A stretch of DNA of 64,000 bases from Hymenoscyphus infarciens (Eukaryota > Ascomycota > Leotiomycetes > Helotiales > Helotiaceae): positions 248,001 to 312,000 of the forward strand of contig LLCB01000026.1 of NCBI GenBank assembly GCA_001414345.1. The letters run 5' to 3'. Shown in pieces: positions 1-11,260 of the stretch. The notes beneath the pieces were generated by a model. That model had not been told where the DNA came from. It searched no databases and saw only the letters and a list, made by a program, of their open reading frames with translations. Position 1 is the stretch's first letter; each line of letters begins with the position of its first letter. The position numbers and the translations under genes are program-made.

Positions 1-3000
1 ACTTTAACTTTTAGATCTAATCTATATCTAAGAAGAGTAATTAAAAAGTAGATATATTAGCTTAATATAAATAAGACCTAAAAACCTATAATTAAGCTAA
101 ATTAGATAGCTACTTATATACTCTCTTAGAACCTAATTAGTTAAACTTCTAAATTAATACTAAACTTACTTAGATCTTTTTATAAGAATAGTCTATATCT
201 TTTAATATAATAGATATTATTCTAGAGTTAAGTTTAGATATAATTTAGAAGTTAAAAGAAGATAACCTATACTTCTTTTAAAAAGAACGTTATAAACTTC
301 TAAATAGATACTCTATCTTATTAGATAATTTACTTCTTTTTAAGAATTAACTTTATATTTAAAGGAATACTAAACTCTATATAAAGCGAATCTAAGAAGT
401 CTATAACTAAGTATCTAGTACTTATCTAAGTATAAAAAAGATATACTAGTTATTAGTATAATACTATTACTAGATTAGACTAGGTTTAGACTATAAGAGG
501 TATATAGCGAATTACTAAGCCTATAGATACTCTTATTCTTAATAGACTAAGTAGTAAGGCTTTTTTTACTCTCTTCTAGTATCTAACTATTCTATATAAT
601 ATTTATATATAGATTTTAAATTATTTCTAAAAAAATAAATATAGATTTAATACTATACTAGTATTTATTAACTAACTTAGAAAGGATTTAATATTAATAC
701 TCTACTACTTAACTATAGATACTAAAGACCTAGCTAAACTCTTTATTTAATAGATTTACTATTTTAGTTACTACTCTAAATTAATTATATCTAATTAAGA
801 ACCTTAATTTATATTATTATTTTAAACTAAATTTTATTAAATAATTAGTATTAAGCTTAAACTTAGTACTATCTACTATAAATAAATAAATAAATAAATA
901 AAGATAATAAACTAATATATTAATTAAAGACTAAGGCCCTTTATAACCTACTATTAAGATAACTAGAGCGAATTAATCTCTCTAATAGATAAAGTATAAA
1001 TAATACTTCTATACTTATCTATTAGTATAACCTCTTATTAGCTTAAGTTTAGACTTAACCTAAGAACTTTATAAAACTAGAATATACTAAAGACGTCTAT
1101 TTCTTAAAAACGTCTTAACTATAATAAGATAGTAAAAGTAGCTTAATATATATACTCTACTTAGAGAATAGTAAAAGATAATATAAGTAAGGCCTAGAAA
1201 AGAATAGAGAATAGTATAAATTAATACTATAGAGGTAATAACTAAGATATTAGAGATAAAGTCTACTTATCTACTAAGAATCTTAAGATAAATCGTTCTA
1301 GCTAAAAGCTTACTAAATAGTAGATAAGACCTTTTAAAATACTAGATTATATAAGATACTTCTATAGACTAAAACTTCTAGAAGAATTATTAATTTATAA
1401 TATTTTTACTTCTAATATACTTTTAAAAGATCTAAATACCTCTCTACTAGGATAAGAGGCTCTAGAGCCTCTACTAGATATTATTTAAAGTATATAAGAA
1501 TAGAAGGTTTAAGAAATACTTAGTAGTAGACTTTTTAAAAGATAGCTATAATACTAGATAAAATAGGTTAGATATAATTTAGATCCTACTTAGTACTTTA
1601 TAAATAATTTTTAGAGTTTACTTTATTATCTAAAAGACTTTTATACTAAATATCTAGAATAGCTAAGACTACTCTAACTCTTCTTTAAATAGATTAATAT
1701 ATAGAAATTAGATAAGAATTAAGTAAAAGAGTTAATTTATAAAACTCTATACTCTCTAATTCTAGTTACTCTTAATAAAGAACTTATAATAAAAACCTAA
1801 GATAAAATACTAACTAGTAGAAATATTTAAAATTAATAAAGTAAAGAACTAAGACCGAGTTACTACTAAAACAAGGCTTACTAACTCTCTCTAGGCCGTA
1901 GCCTCTCCTTTCTCTAACTTATTATTCTTCTCTCTACTCTCTTAAGCATAAGAAGCCTAAACCAGCTCTTTCTCTACCTTCTTCTTATAAGTATACTTCT
2001 TACCTCGACAACCTCTTATAACCGGCTTAGGAGAGAACGTCTATAAACTCTTTAGATAAGCCTTAAAGAGGACTTAAACCTAGGTTTAGATAGAGGTCTA
2101 ACTCTCTATAGTATAGTATAAGGACTATTAAATATTAGTAATCAAAACCTCTCTAATAAGTAAGAGGTACTTATAATAATCTTAATATAAAGTACTTAAG
2201 TCTTCTCTAAAAGAGTAAACTATATCTTTAAACTATTCTTTAATACCTCTATACTAGTAACGACTAATATCTTATCTAAGGCCTTAGTAGTCTTCTTAAT
2301 CTCCTTCTTCTCCTTCTTAAGCTTAAACTTATTAAACTCCTTCTTAATAAACTATAGCAACTACTTAAGTTAGAATAGATTTAGTATATATTTAAGATTA
2401 AACTTACTATAATATATATAGTATTCTACTCTACGTAGTATCTATACTTCTTTAACTTCGGCTTCTTAAAAGCATATATATAATCTCTATTCTAAGATTT
2501 TACTTAAAGATACTAAACATAGTAGACTTAGTAGATAGCTAGAAGTATACTAGAAGAATATAAGAAAGGTATTTTACTATTTTAGATTAGCCTTAAATTA
2601 GGCTTAATAAAGAAAAGAAAGACTTACTTTTATATATATATATATATAATATATATATATTCTAAGATAAAAGTTAGTATATAAGAATATATCTAATTAA
2701 GAAGGTATTCTTACTATATATATATTATTTTAGATAAAAAGAAAAGAAGAAGAGAAGTTAGAATTAGAGAAAAGTCGCCTACTAATATACTACTTATAAT
2801 AATAGCTATTACTTTATAATTATTATTTATTACTTAATAATTACTATTATAATATATAATAATAATAAGACTATAATAACTCTATAGTAGTATATCGCTT
2901 TCTACTTAATAGCTAATAATTAGCCTCTCTTCTATTCGCATTTATTATTATATAGTATATAATAGTAAACAAAGAACGATTATCTCTTAAAATAATAATA

Positions 3001-3524
3001 CTACTAGCTACTAACTCTATCTTAACTATTAGATACTATAATAGTAGATAAGTTATATTCCTTATAACAAATACGTAAATAATACTCTAACTAAGCTAAT
3101 ACTATACTAATTAATAACTAAAGACTTAGAATAAGTCTTTTTAAAAGAGAGAGGATATAATAGTATACTATTCTAAATTATTAGTATTTATAAAACTATT
3201 AATATCTCTATAACTACTAATACTTCTACGACTTATAAGATAGAAGATAAAGAATCGGATATTATATATTTTACTTTAAAGCCTTATATGTTTAGCTTTA
3301 AAGCTCTTATTATTTTAGTAGCTATATTAGAAAGGGTTTAGTTATTATTCTATTAAGACTTAGTAGTCTCTAACCTCTTATATATAGATGTTTATACTTA
3401 GTATAGAAGAAGAATAGTTTTTCCTTTTCTTCTATATTAGTATCTAGTATTTATATACGTTATTTAGTCTCGAACGTACTCTTATATATCTCTTCTTCTA
3501 TAGTATATATTTCGTGCTATTATA
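1..3524 (+). mobile_element. RIP-degraded chromodomain Gypsy retrotransposon, 3' part (Gypsy-0)
   Basis: This stretch is collinear with 43893-47541 of the full Gypsy element further right; base 1 pairs with base 43893 and both internal parts are almost the same length (3,155 and 3,152 bases). It therefore holds the end of the RNase H region, integrase, an integrase C-terminal 'GPFKI'-like segment near 1320-1350, a chromodomain trace near 1500-1660, and the 3' LTR. All frames are full of stops. CA and TG dinucleotides are nearly absent, as expected from RIP. The 5' part lies outside the window, so its target duplication cannot be tested. It is a dead copy. Confidence 0.85.
3156..3524 (+). repeat. 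3' LTR of Gypsy-0 (369 bp)
   Basis: It starts with TATAATAGTATAC after a purine-rich tract (polypurine tract AAAAGAGAGAGGA) and ends with CGTGCTATTATA, the same termini as the other LTRs of this family. It is 128 bp shorter than the 497-bp LTRs of Gypsy-1, the difference lying in the first third. Confidence 0.8.
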
Positions 3525-3529
3525 GTTTA

Positions 3530-3885
3530 GAGTAGAATAATATATATAAATACTAGACTCTAGTATAAAAGAAAAGGAAAAACTATCTCTCTTTTATACT
3601 AAATATATATATAAGAGGTTAGAAACTACTAAGTCTTAATAATAATAATAACCGAGCTCTATTTAATATAGCTAATACTAAATAATAAGAGCTAAAAAGT
3701 TAAATATATAATATCTAAACCTTAATCTCTTCTATATATAAATATTTAATATTAATACTTTTAGTATCTTCGGTTATATAAGTAGTAGTTATTTATAATC
3801 TTAGTCTAGGAGTATTAGTAGTAGCTTAGAAGTATTAGTAGTTTTACGAATACTAGTAATTCAGAATAGCGTGCTCTTATAGATA
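3530..3885 (-). repeat. Inverted LTR fragment, head-to-head with the preceding LTR
   Basis: The reverse complement of this stretch matches the same LTR family, including the AGTTTTTCCTTTTCTTCTAT block of the LTR. It begins almost directly after the 3' LTR ends at 3524, so two LTRs face each other across a few bases. The far end is truncated near 3885. Confidence 0.65.
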
Positions 3886-4100
3886 TAGTATAAAAGCCGC
3901 GTTTTAGTATAATATTAAAGATATTATTATTTCTTAAAAAAGTAAAAGTATAAAAGAAATTTAATATAAGCCTTATATATAACTTATGAGAGTAGCTTTC
4001 TATTATTCTATAAAACTCTTAGTATAATAATAAAGCGTATTAAAGTAAAAGGCGTTATTATACTAGTTTATAATAATAAAGTCTAGCTTTACGTAAAGCA
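3886..4100. other. AT-rich transition to the gene island
   Basis: RIP-like sequence without a recognisable element. Normal composition, with CA and TG dinucleotides, returns at about 4100. No gene seen. Confidence 0.5.
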
Positions 4101-4398
4101 AACAACTCTGATTCTGAAGAAATAGAATATACTTAGTTTGAAAATCGCTCTCTTTTTGCCTCCTTTTATAATTCTATAGTAAAACGCTAAGTATGAAGTC
4201 ATCTTTGCTAAGCTTCTATTATAAAGTGAATCCTCACGCTCATATGAAAGCAACCACGCCATGGATTCAAATTTCGAGAAAACGGGAGCTTAGTATACCG
4301 TGTAAATCTGGAATATTTACTGCCGCTTTCAATGAGAGAGAGAAAATGAGATCATAGCTGACCTGTGTGTTATGTAAGTTAGTCCCAAGTTACTTGCC

Positions 4399-4656
4399 GC
4401 TTACTCGATGGCTAACTAGATATTCTTTGGCTTACTCGTGACTCTATTTTTGGCCCCTAAATTTACAACTAACTTACTGAATTGCTGACGGCTTACTCGT
4501 AAGTGTGTAGCTTACTCGACAATTTTTTGGCTTACCGCACCGCAGTGGGTTACCGAGTGATTGGTGGCTTACTCGAAAATTATATAGCTTATCCACCAAT
4601 CTCCTTCTGGCCCCCAAACTTGATGTTGGCTTACCTGAAAACTGATGGTTTACTTG
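4399..4656. repeat. Cluster of GCTTACTCG motifs
   Basis: GCTTACTCG occurs exactly at 4399, 4430, 4491, 4510 and 4567, with degenerate versions at 4529, 4587, 4629 and 4648. A second motif, TTTTGGCCCC or CTGGCCCCC or TTCGGCCCA, recurs near 4449, 4609 and 4670. The two motifs alternate irregularly, like an old decayed minisatellite. It lies downstream of the minus-strand gene ending at 4869, at the edge of the RIP block. Small open frames here are by-products of the repeat. Confidence 0.6.
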
Positions 4657-4868
4657 CAACTTTCATTTCGGCCCACAAACACTTATCTAGGTACCCTAAT
4701 CCCACTTGAATCTCAATTTTGGTCAAAGTTGTAATTTTGACAAACCCTACCTTTTCATCTTACGAAAGCCGTGACAATTAACGAAGCGCTTAACATATTT
4801 GTTGGAATTCCTAAAACCTAGACCATCAATTCAGTTGTGCTGGTGCTCTCAGAAAATAGTTGAAATGC

Positions 4869-5849
4869 TCATGGGGAACTGGCTGGCAGCAGCTCGCTCC
4901 GTCTTTTCTCCTTGCGATCCTTTTTTCTTTGCCTTTTCAATTCCTTCTTTAATTCCTTCCTTCTCAATCGCTCCGCCTCCTCAAGATCACTGCCCGCAAC
5001 CAGGTTATCAACCTCCATCTTATCAGACGTAGCAATTTCGACCTTTGTACTACCATCCGACACTTTATCTACCTTAGGGGGGGTGTTTGGTACTGGTCGA
5101 CTAGGGAGTATTGGAATGCCCTGCGGTTCACGTTCAGAAACCATATTGGAGCTTTTGGACTTCTTCTTTTTCTTCTTTTTCTTTTGCTTCTCGATAGGTT
5201 GCGACTCCGTTCCACCCTCTGCTGCTTGACCAATTTCAGACTTGCTTGACTCTTGATTCGTGTGCTTCGACTCCAGATTCTTCCCAGCTGCTAGATCGGC
5301 CACTGTCGCCATATCCTCTTCGTCTATTTGCACATCGTCCTTGCCATCACGGGAATCTGCCACTGGAATCTCGTTGACCTTTTGAGGGGCTTGCGGTAAG
5401 ACCTTCGTCTTCTGCTTCTTTGCTCGTCCTAGACCAGATCTACCCGCTTCCTCGTCGCTACTCTGATCCCTCATGCCCCGCTTCGCACTTGCAGCCTTCT
5501 CTTCGGCATCTCGAGCCTTGCTCGCCTTGAGACCTTTGGAGGGGAAGAATTTGGCGCGAAGGTCCTTGTTGCCCGTCTCAGCGTCGGTTTTCAAGAAGTG
5601 CGCAGGGATTGGATGACCGATTCCGAGGCGAGGGGGTTGTGGACGGAAAAGCTCAGCATCTTCGGCTGCGAGTTGCTCTTGGGTTTTTCTTGGTTCTTGA
5701 CTGCGCGCAGATTTGGCGACCCAGCCTTTGACCACGGCGTCATGCCTTGCGAGGGCGAGGGCGATCTTGTTGGTGATGATATCGTATCGTTCTTTAGAGA
5801 GCCCGACGGACTTGCCCTGGTCTTCGTCTTCGTCTTCGTTCGTCGCCAT
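4869..5849 (-). CDS. Lysine-rich nuclear/nucleolar protein, DUF3245-like
   Basis: Single-exon gene of 326 residues. The N-terminal 100 residues hold the conserved-looking part: an acidic start, a helix with 'ALARHDAVVKGW', then 'PRKTQEQLAAEDAELF' and 'PPRLGIGHPIP', which resembles the fungal DUF3245 family. The rest is low complexity: acidic serine stretches, a run of ten or so lysines near residue 225, and a basic tail 'RQRKKDRKEKRR' near the C terminus, all suggesting nuclear or nucleolar location. No catalytic motif is visible. The start is the first ATG in a long open frame; the gene is divergent to the succinyl-CoA ligase gene, 281 bases away. The family assignment is from memory of the domain and its function is unknown. 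Confidence 0.8.
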   Translation of the reverse strand: MATNEDEDEDQGKSVGLSKERYDIITNKIALALARHDAVVKGWVAKSARSQEPRKTQEQLAAEDAELFRPQPPRLGIGHPIPAHFLKTDAETGNKDLRAKFFPSKGLKASKARDAEEKAASAKRGMRDQSSDEEAGRSGLGRAKKQKTKVLPQAPQKVNEIPVADSRDGKDDVQIDEEDMATVADLAAGKNLESKHTNQESSKSEIGQAAEGGTESQPIEKQKKKKKKKKSKSSNMVSEREPQGIPILPSRPVPNTPPKVDKVSDGSTKVEIATSDKMEVDNLVAGSDLEEAERLRRKELKKELKRQRKKDRKEKRRSELLPASSP

Positions 5850-6130
5850 CGATGTGGTTAGGTTCTGGGGTTGTGAGAATGCGAGGTTGTTGGTGTTGAG
5901 AATACTTGTAAAATATGGAATCCTTCAGCCTCGTCTGCGCTGAAATACACCTGGGTGGGCACGGGCCATATTCTTCGCTTCTTCACGGAAGTTGGGTCAA
6001 GCTCGCCGCGACTCCCTCCGACCTACGAAAAGAACAAGTCCTCAGAAGTCAAAACATCAACTTTTTTTCCCTTTTCTACCATTGCCATTGACAAGCCCTC
6101 CCTCCCTCAATCCCCTCGTTTCTTGTCAAT
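5850..6130. promoter_or_regulatory. Shared divergent promoter region
   Basis: The 281 bases between the two divergent starts must hold both promoters. A pyrimidine-rich stretch at 6060-6120 (TTTTTTTCCC, CCCTCCCTC) lies just upstream of the plus-strand ATG, as is usual in fungal housekeeping genes. No clear TATA box. Confidence 0.5.
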
Positions 6131-7655
6131 ATGTTCAAGCTCGCCCGTAGCCGGCCCTTCGCGGCAGCTTTCAAAGCCTCCAAGGTAAACCTCCTCCTTT
6201 GCACCAAAATATCGCTGGTTGCTTGCTTTAGGTTGATGCTGATAGATAGCTCCAGGTTAACTCGCCGTCTCGTTTGGCAGGTATTGCACAACAAAAGAGA
6301 GCGCTGAGTATACACGAATATCTCTCTGCCGACTTATTAAGAAAGGTACAGTCCAGTCTACCTGGTCAACAACCTCCGTCGATGGCGGACGCCGAACTAA
6401 ACTAACCCCCCAATAGTATGACATTGGCGTGCCAAAGGGCTCTGTCGCAACCACCGCCGCCGAGGCCGAGGCGATCGCAAAGGAGATCGGAGGCGATGAT
6501 ATGGTTATCAAGGCACAGGTTCTCGCTGGTGGACGAGGAAAGGGCACATTCGACAATGGCCTCAAAGGAGGTGTTCGCGTTATCTACTCTCCAACAGAGG
6601 CCCGGATGTTCGCAGACCAGATGATCGGACACAACCTCGTCACCAAGCAAACTGGTGCCCAAGGTCGTCTCTGTAACTCTGTCTACATCTGCGAGCGTAA
6701 GTTCGCCCGTCGCGAGTTTTACCTGGCTATCTTGATGGACAGAGGATCCCAAGGCCCAGTTATCGTTTCCTCGTCGCAGGGTGGAATGGATATCGAGACT
6801 GTCGCCAAGGAGAACCCAGGCGCAATCACCACCACATATATCGATATTCACAAGGGTGTTACCGATGATATTGCCCGCAAGATCGCGGTCGATCTCGGAT
6901 TCAGCGAGCAATGTGTCGAGGACGCAAAGGACACCATCCAAAAGTTGTACAAGATCTTCATGGAGAAGGATGCCACCCAAATTGAGATTAACCCTCTCTC
7001 CGAGACCTCCGATCACCAAGTTCTTGCTATGGATGCTAAGCTTGGTTTCGATGACAACGCCGAATTCCGTCAAAAGGAGATCTTCTCATGGCGAGACACC
7101 ACACAAGAAGACGCCGAGGAAGTCGCTGCCGCAGAGTCTGGTCTCAACTTTATCAAGCTCGGAGGTGATATTGGCTGCTTGGTCAACGGTGCTGGTCTTG
7201 CCATGGCAACCATGGATATCATCAAGTTGAACGGTGGAGAGCCAGCCAACTTCTTGGATGTCGGTGGTGGAGCTACTCCTCAAGCCATCAAGGAGGCTTT
7301 CACTCTCATCACAAGTGATCCTAAGGTCACAGCTATCTTCGTCAACATTTTCGGTGGTATCGTCAGATGTGACGCTATTGCCAAGGGTCTTATCAGCACC
7401 GTTGAGAGCATGAATCTCCGCATCCCAATCATTGCAAGATTACAAGGAACAAACATGGAGGCAGCACATAAGCTGATCAACGAGTCTGGCATGAAGATCT
7501 TTTCCATTGATGATCTACAGAGTGCGGCTGAGAAGGCAGTAACTTTCTCGAAGCTTGTGAAGTCTGGTATGTCATTCCACTCCTAATTATCAACTAAACT
7601 AACCTTTTTAGCCCGGGAAATGGACGTTGGTGTGGAGTTCTCCCTTGGTATTTAA
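6131..7655 (+). CDS. LSC2: Succinyl-CoA ligase beta subunit, mitochondrial
   Basis: Catalyses the nucleotide-forming step of the TCA cycle (succinyl-CoA to succinate) together with the alpha subunit in the mitochondrial matrix. Four exons: 6131-6184, 6256-6345, 6417-7566 and 7612-7655; introns of 71, 71 and 45 bases. The first acceptor was set at 6255 because only that keeps frame into 'ALSIHEYLSADLLRK'. The product is about 445 residues, the usual length. Residues 1-35 are basic and hydroxylated without acids, a matrix-targeting peptide. An ATP-grasp domain follows, with 'QVLAGGRGKG' at 82-91, and a CoA-ligase domain with 'FGGIVRCD' near 360. The last exon adds only 14 residues ending 'GVEFSLGI'. 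The alpha subunit is not in this window. Confidence 0.95.
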
Positions 7656-7980
7656 GCGGGGGTAATGCTGCTACGCGTCTCTCTGTATTGATTCCCTTGC
7701 CTCCAGAAGATACCTGGTAGAGTATGTATAATGCATTGTGTTTTTAAGTGCTGGGCTTCGTTGGTTATTTCGTCTCCGGATTCCTTATTTGGATTCAACG
7801 CAAAGAGGAAATATCCTTTTCATCAATAAGATACACAGGCGTAAGCCATACTAGAGATCTCATGCTCTAGGGCACCCTTCCTTCCCGTCAACTGACATTA
7901 TATTTTCATCATCCTCATCCCGCAATGCCCATTTCATTCTTGTTTATGACAATCTTGTTCACATTTCAGGTACCACCATC
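7656..7980. other. Convergent 3' intergenic region
   Basis: Separates the 3' ends of the ligase gene (plus) and the next gene (minus). AATAAG near 7825 could serve as a polyadenylation signal. Nothing else seen. Confidence 0.4.
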
Positions 7981-8694
7981 CTACACTAATTCATAAGACT
8001 GGACCAGTCCCTGGGTTTCTTCAGCGGTTGTCTTGTAGCCCATGGGGTGGATTGACTTACTTGCCCTTGCTGCAGCCGGGGTAAACAGGACATATAGGGG
8101 CTTCGGAGCATATTTCACTTCCTCGTCGAACGCTGGCACTAGAAATGTCGCGACCGGATATGCCACAATCAACCCTAAAACCGTACGCCAATTTATGTTC
8201 TCCAAAATCTCCACAGCGACACCTACAGATTTTCGAAGCAACCTGACGATCGAGTTCCAAACAAAGTCCCAGCAAGCCTTGAATGGCCAGAATGGCAACC
8301 AGGCAACCCAAGAGTGCAAGAGGTACGCCCATCTTGGTACCCTCAATTTTGGCTCGGGTTCAGGCATAAGCTCGGATAGTGATGGACTGCTAGGTAGCCT
8401 GCTAATGACTTCGTGATCGAGATATTCCTCCGGCAGGGGAATCGGTCTTCTTCCCTGGCTCGACATGTGTGCTGATAATGGTGGCGTTGAAGCTGCAAAT
8501 CGATGATTGACGAATGCTCGGTCTGGTCTCTGTGTGAACACCCAATCCAATCCCCATGAGTCCATGCTTAACAAGCCATGGTGATACGATTGTCGGATGC
8601 AATTTGGTGGGAACTGGGCTTTCTGTATTGGAATTCTCAGAATGGCTTCTTGGATGTGAATCAAGGAGGCGAGTTCGTTGGTATAAAGAGACAT
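7981..8694 (-). CDS. Hypothetical protein with one hydrophobic segment
   Basis: Not recognised. The open frame reaches past 8694, but its first codon there is not ATG; the first in-frame ATG is at 8694 (237 residues, A at -3), and a second candidate at 8466 gives 161 residues beginning 'MSSQGRRPIPLPEEYLDH'. The second half is the convincing part: an acidic-proline stretch ('SELMPEPEPKLRVPRWAYL'), aromatic amphipathic segments rich in Trp and Phe, and a hydrophobic helix 'VLGLIVAYPVATFLVP' that could cross a membrane. The tail is polar. It lies convergent to the ligase gene. An upstream exon cannot be excluded. Function unknown. Confidence 0.6.
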   Translation of the reverse strand: MSLYTNELASLIHIQEAILRIPIQKAQFPPNCIRQSYHHGLLSMDSWGLDWVFTQRPDRAFVNHRFAASTPPLSAHMSSQGRRPIPLPEEYLDHEVISRLPSSPSLSELMPEPEPKLRVPRWAYLLHSWVAWLPFWPFKACWDFVWNSIVRLLRKSVGVAVEILENINWRTVLGLIVAYPVATFLVPAFDEEVKYAPKPLYVLFTPAAARASKSIHPMGYKTTAEETQGLVQSYELV

Positions 8695-9440
8695 GTTATG
8701 CTTGCTGGGCAATGGAGGGTCTGTTTCGGGGGTTGTATTTCGGTACCTGGAAGAAAATCGGCTTGAATACCGAAGACGCTTTTTAACCTGCTGAAGCAGA
8801 ATTGTAACTTGTTTCGCTTTTTTGCCTTTGGGTTTTTTGAGGCTGGAAGGTTCTGCTTGCTTCTTCAAACACCAATCATCAACTTCTCAGAGAAGGCTTG
8901 GAGGAACAAGCAGCCCTTATGTATACGAACTCAACGGCAAGTGCACCTTTGGCTCGATGCAGCGATGCTTTCTATGTTGGAGCCTTTCTAAAAGAAGCGG
9001 TCATAGGAGAAACTACCGATTTCGTCCTCTTGTGTCATGGATTTAGGGGGATGAAAGCGAGGATTCTGGAATCTTTCGTTTTGTGTTTTGTTTTACTTTG
9101 ACCGTTGTCTTCATCCCATTTCAAGTTGCAAAGTTCTAGTACTTTATAGAATCTTGATATGCAGCTTTTGAAGGGTGCAATTGAGTCAGTGTTGCCTAAT
9201 CACGAGATATTGATCAAGTGACCCTGGCGGGGACAAGCCCAATTCAGGACGCGTTTGTTTCCATGTTTCATGTTGTTCTAGGCAAGTTTTATGAGTCATT
9301 TTCTGATTGCTGTTTTTAGTTACCTCAATTTGCCTTTCCATACTTTTATTTGGAAAAAATGCATTTGTCATGTGATATGACCCGGCAATAGGTGGTTTGG
9401 GAAGCAGGACTAATTCGCATGGATATTTTCCTCATTATTC
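8695..9440. other. Intergenic region, no gene seen
   Basis: About 750 bases between two minus-strand genes, presumably the promoter of the hypothetical gene and the 3' end of the exchanger gene. Only short, unsupported open frames on either strand. Confidence 0.4.
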
Positions 9441-10710
9441 TCACGAGGTATCTCCCTTTTCAGTCAAAATTTCAATAACCCCAAAGCCAACATAGCAAGC
9501 TAACATCATCCACCCCATCCAACGCCTTCCGCCAACCATCACAATCGCAAACAAGCCTACCGCACACCCCCACATAACCCCCAACTCCCAACTCTCAATG
9601 CTATTTCTCAGTTCGTCTAAATCGCCAACCAAGAACAAGACGCCAGTACACAAGGTAGCGAGAAATATGTTTGAGCCAGCGGTATTAGCTATCATGATTC
9701 CACCTTGCTGTCTCGAGCCAGATAGGACGGCAATCATCTTTTCCGGGAGAGTGGTTGCCAGTGAGAGGATTGTGATGCCGAGGAAACTGGTTGAAAGATG
9801 GAATTCGGTGGCGAGGGTTGTAATAGAGTGTGAGAGGAGGTAGCCAGCTAATGAGAGGGCGCCGAAACCGAGGAGGAGATGGATGGTGTGGTAAAGCGTG
9901 GAATGTTTGGGCTTTGTTTTTGGTTGTGGTGTGTCCTGGTTTTCAGGTTCATCGAAGGTGATTTTGGACAAGGGGATTGAATTCTCATCCTCGAGATCCC
10001 CATGAGTTGAACTGCTCGAACTACTCCGAGGGTCATTTTTGGGCTGGACTGGAAGTCTCTTCTCAAATCGCCCGGGAGACTCAGCCACTCTTTCATAATC
10101 TCGGCCGACAAAGCTCTCCTCGTCACTGTCACTATCGCTGTCTGAATCTGAGTCCGAATCCGAATCGTTTTCTGGCGGGGTCACAATCCCCTTATAAATC
10201 GCCCATCCCACAGAGCCAACATAAACTCCAAAAATAACTACTAACCATATACCGGCCAATTTCCCAACTTTGTCAATGGAATTCACAAGTACAACAAATA
10301 AGCTCGTCAGTGCAAGTAGTAACGAGCAATAAATCTTGGAAGAACGATCAAAAACAATTGGTTTCGGAGAAAATATCAAGCCCATACTGAAAGCCCCGAG
10401 AATATTGGAGATTGAGGAGCCAACGATGTTTCCCATTGCTATGCTGGATCGGGACTGTGAGACGGATGCTACTATGACGATTAGCTGGAATTTTATTAGT
10501 CTTTGTTTGATAGGGGGTGGGGGTGGGGGTGTTACTGACCTCCTCCCATTCTGCGCCAGCTGTCAAAAGAGCAATGAGTGTAGCGGGGACTTTGAGACGA
10601 GTTGCTACTTTGGCGGTGTGGTCGACGAACTTATCTGCACCGAGCTCGAGGACGAATAGCCCGGCCAGGAAGGCTGATATGTTGAAGAAGATCTTGTCGT
10701 AATCCGCCAT
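9441..10710 (-). CDS. CaCA-family sodium/calcium exchanger-like membrane transporter
   Basis: Exons 10540-10710 and 9441-10484 (minus); the 55-base intron 10485-10539 has donor GTCAGT and joins 'GAEWEE' directly to 'LIVIVASVSQSRSSIAMGN', giving 404 residues. This is the first alpha repeat of the cation/calcium exchanger superfamily, continuing 'GNIVGSSISNILGA'. The second alpha repeat is 'ATTLPEKMIAVLSGSR' with 'ANTAGSNIFLA' near residue 325. Hydrophobic helices flank both. The cytoplasmic loop between the two halves carries a run of Asp-Ser pairs, then polar sequence. The arrangement is like bacterial YrbG-type and fungal vacuolar or ER exchangers. Substrate (Ca2+ against Na+ or H+) and membrane are inferred from the family only. 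Confidence 0.9.
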
Positions 10711-11260
10711 TTTGCCTTGAATAAGTTGAGTGAGAGCCAGGATATAGACAACTCCTTAACCCCACCACCCCGCGGCTTGTGGATGCGAACTTTACAACCC
10801 AAAAACGAAGGTGGAAGTTTTAGAGGAAGGAACGATGGAATTAGGAATTTTATCGAGGAAGGAGCCGGTTGGTGTTCTATGAAGGGTACCTGCATACTAG
10901 TGTTCCGGGTGTACCATCAACCTAAGATGAGATGGCCACACGACGTAGGTTGCACTTCTTCTTAAACTTGGTCGGTAATTTCCGAGGCGGGTTAAAGATT
11001 TGAAGGTATTATAGTCTCATCCAGCTGAGCCAGCTGATCATGTAGTTGGCGATACTAATCCGACCTAGTACCGCAGCGAAGCAATCGATTCCCCGAGACG
11101 CAGGAACCCTTTCGGGATTCATAGACAATCTTGGAGAAGGTTTAGAACAACTGAGAAGCTAATTTCCCGAATCTTCTAAGCCTTTTTGGACAACAGATGT
11201 GATCATAATCTTGCACCCCATTACTTATAAAAAATCCTAATCAGATAAACCTCGACTCTC
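10711..11260. other. Intergenic region, upstream of the exchanger
   Basis: Promoter side of the exchanger and downstream side of the HET relic. No gene, tRNA or repeat recognised. Confidence 0.4.

Noticed and set aside
4474..4709. Short open frames on both strands
   Set aside because: They run through the GCTTACTCG repeat cluster.
8695..8868. Extension of the hypothetical gene to 8868
   Set aside because: The codon at 8868 is TTG, not ATG; an upstream exon would be needed.
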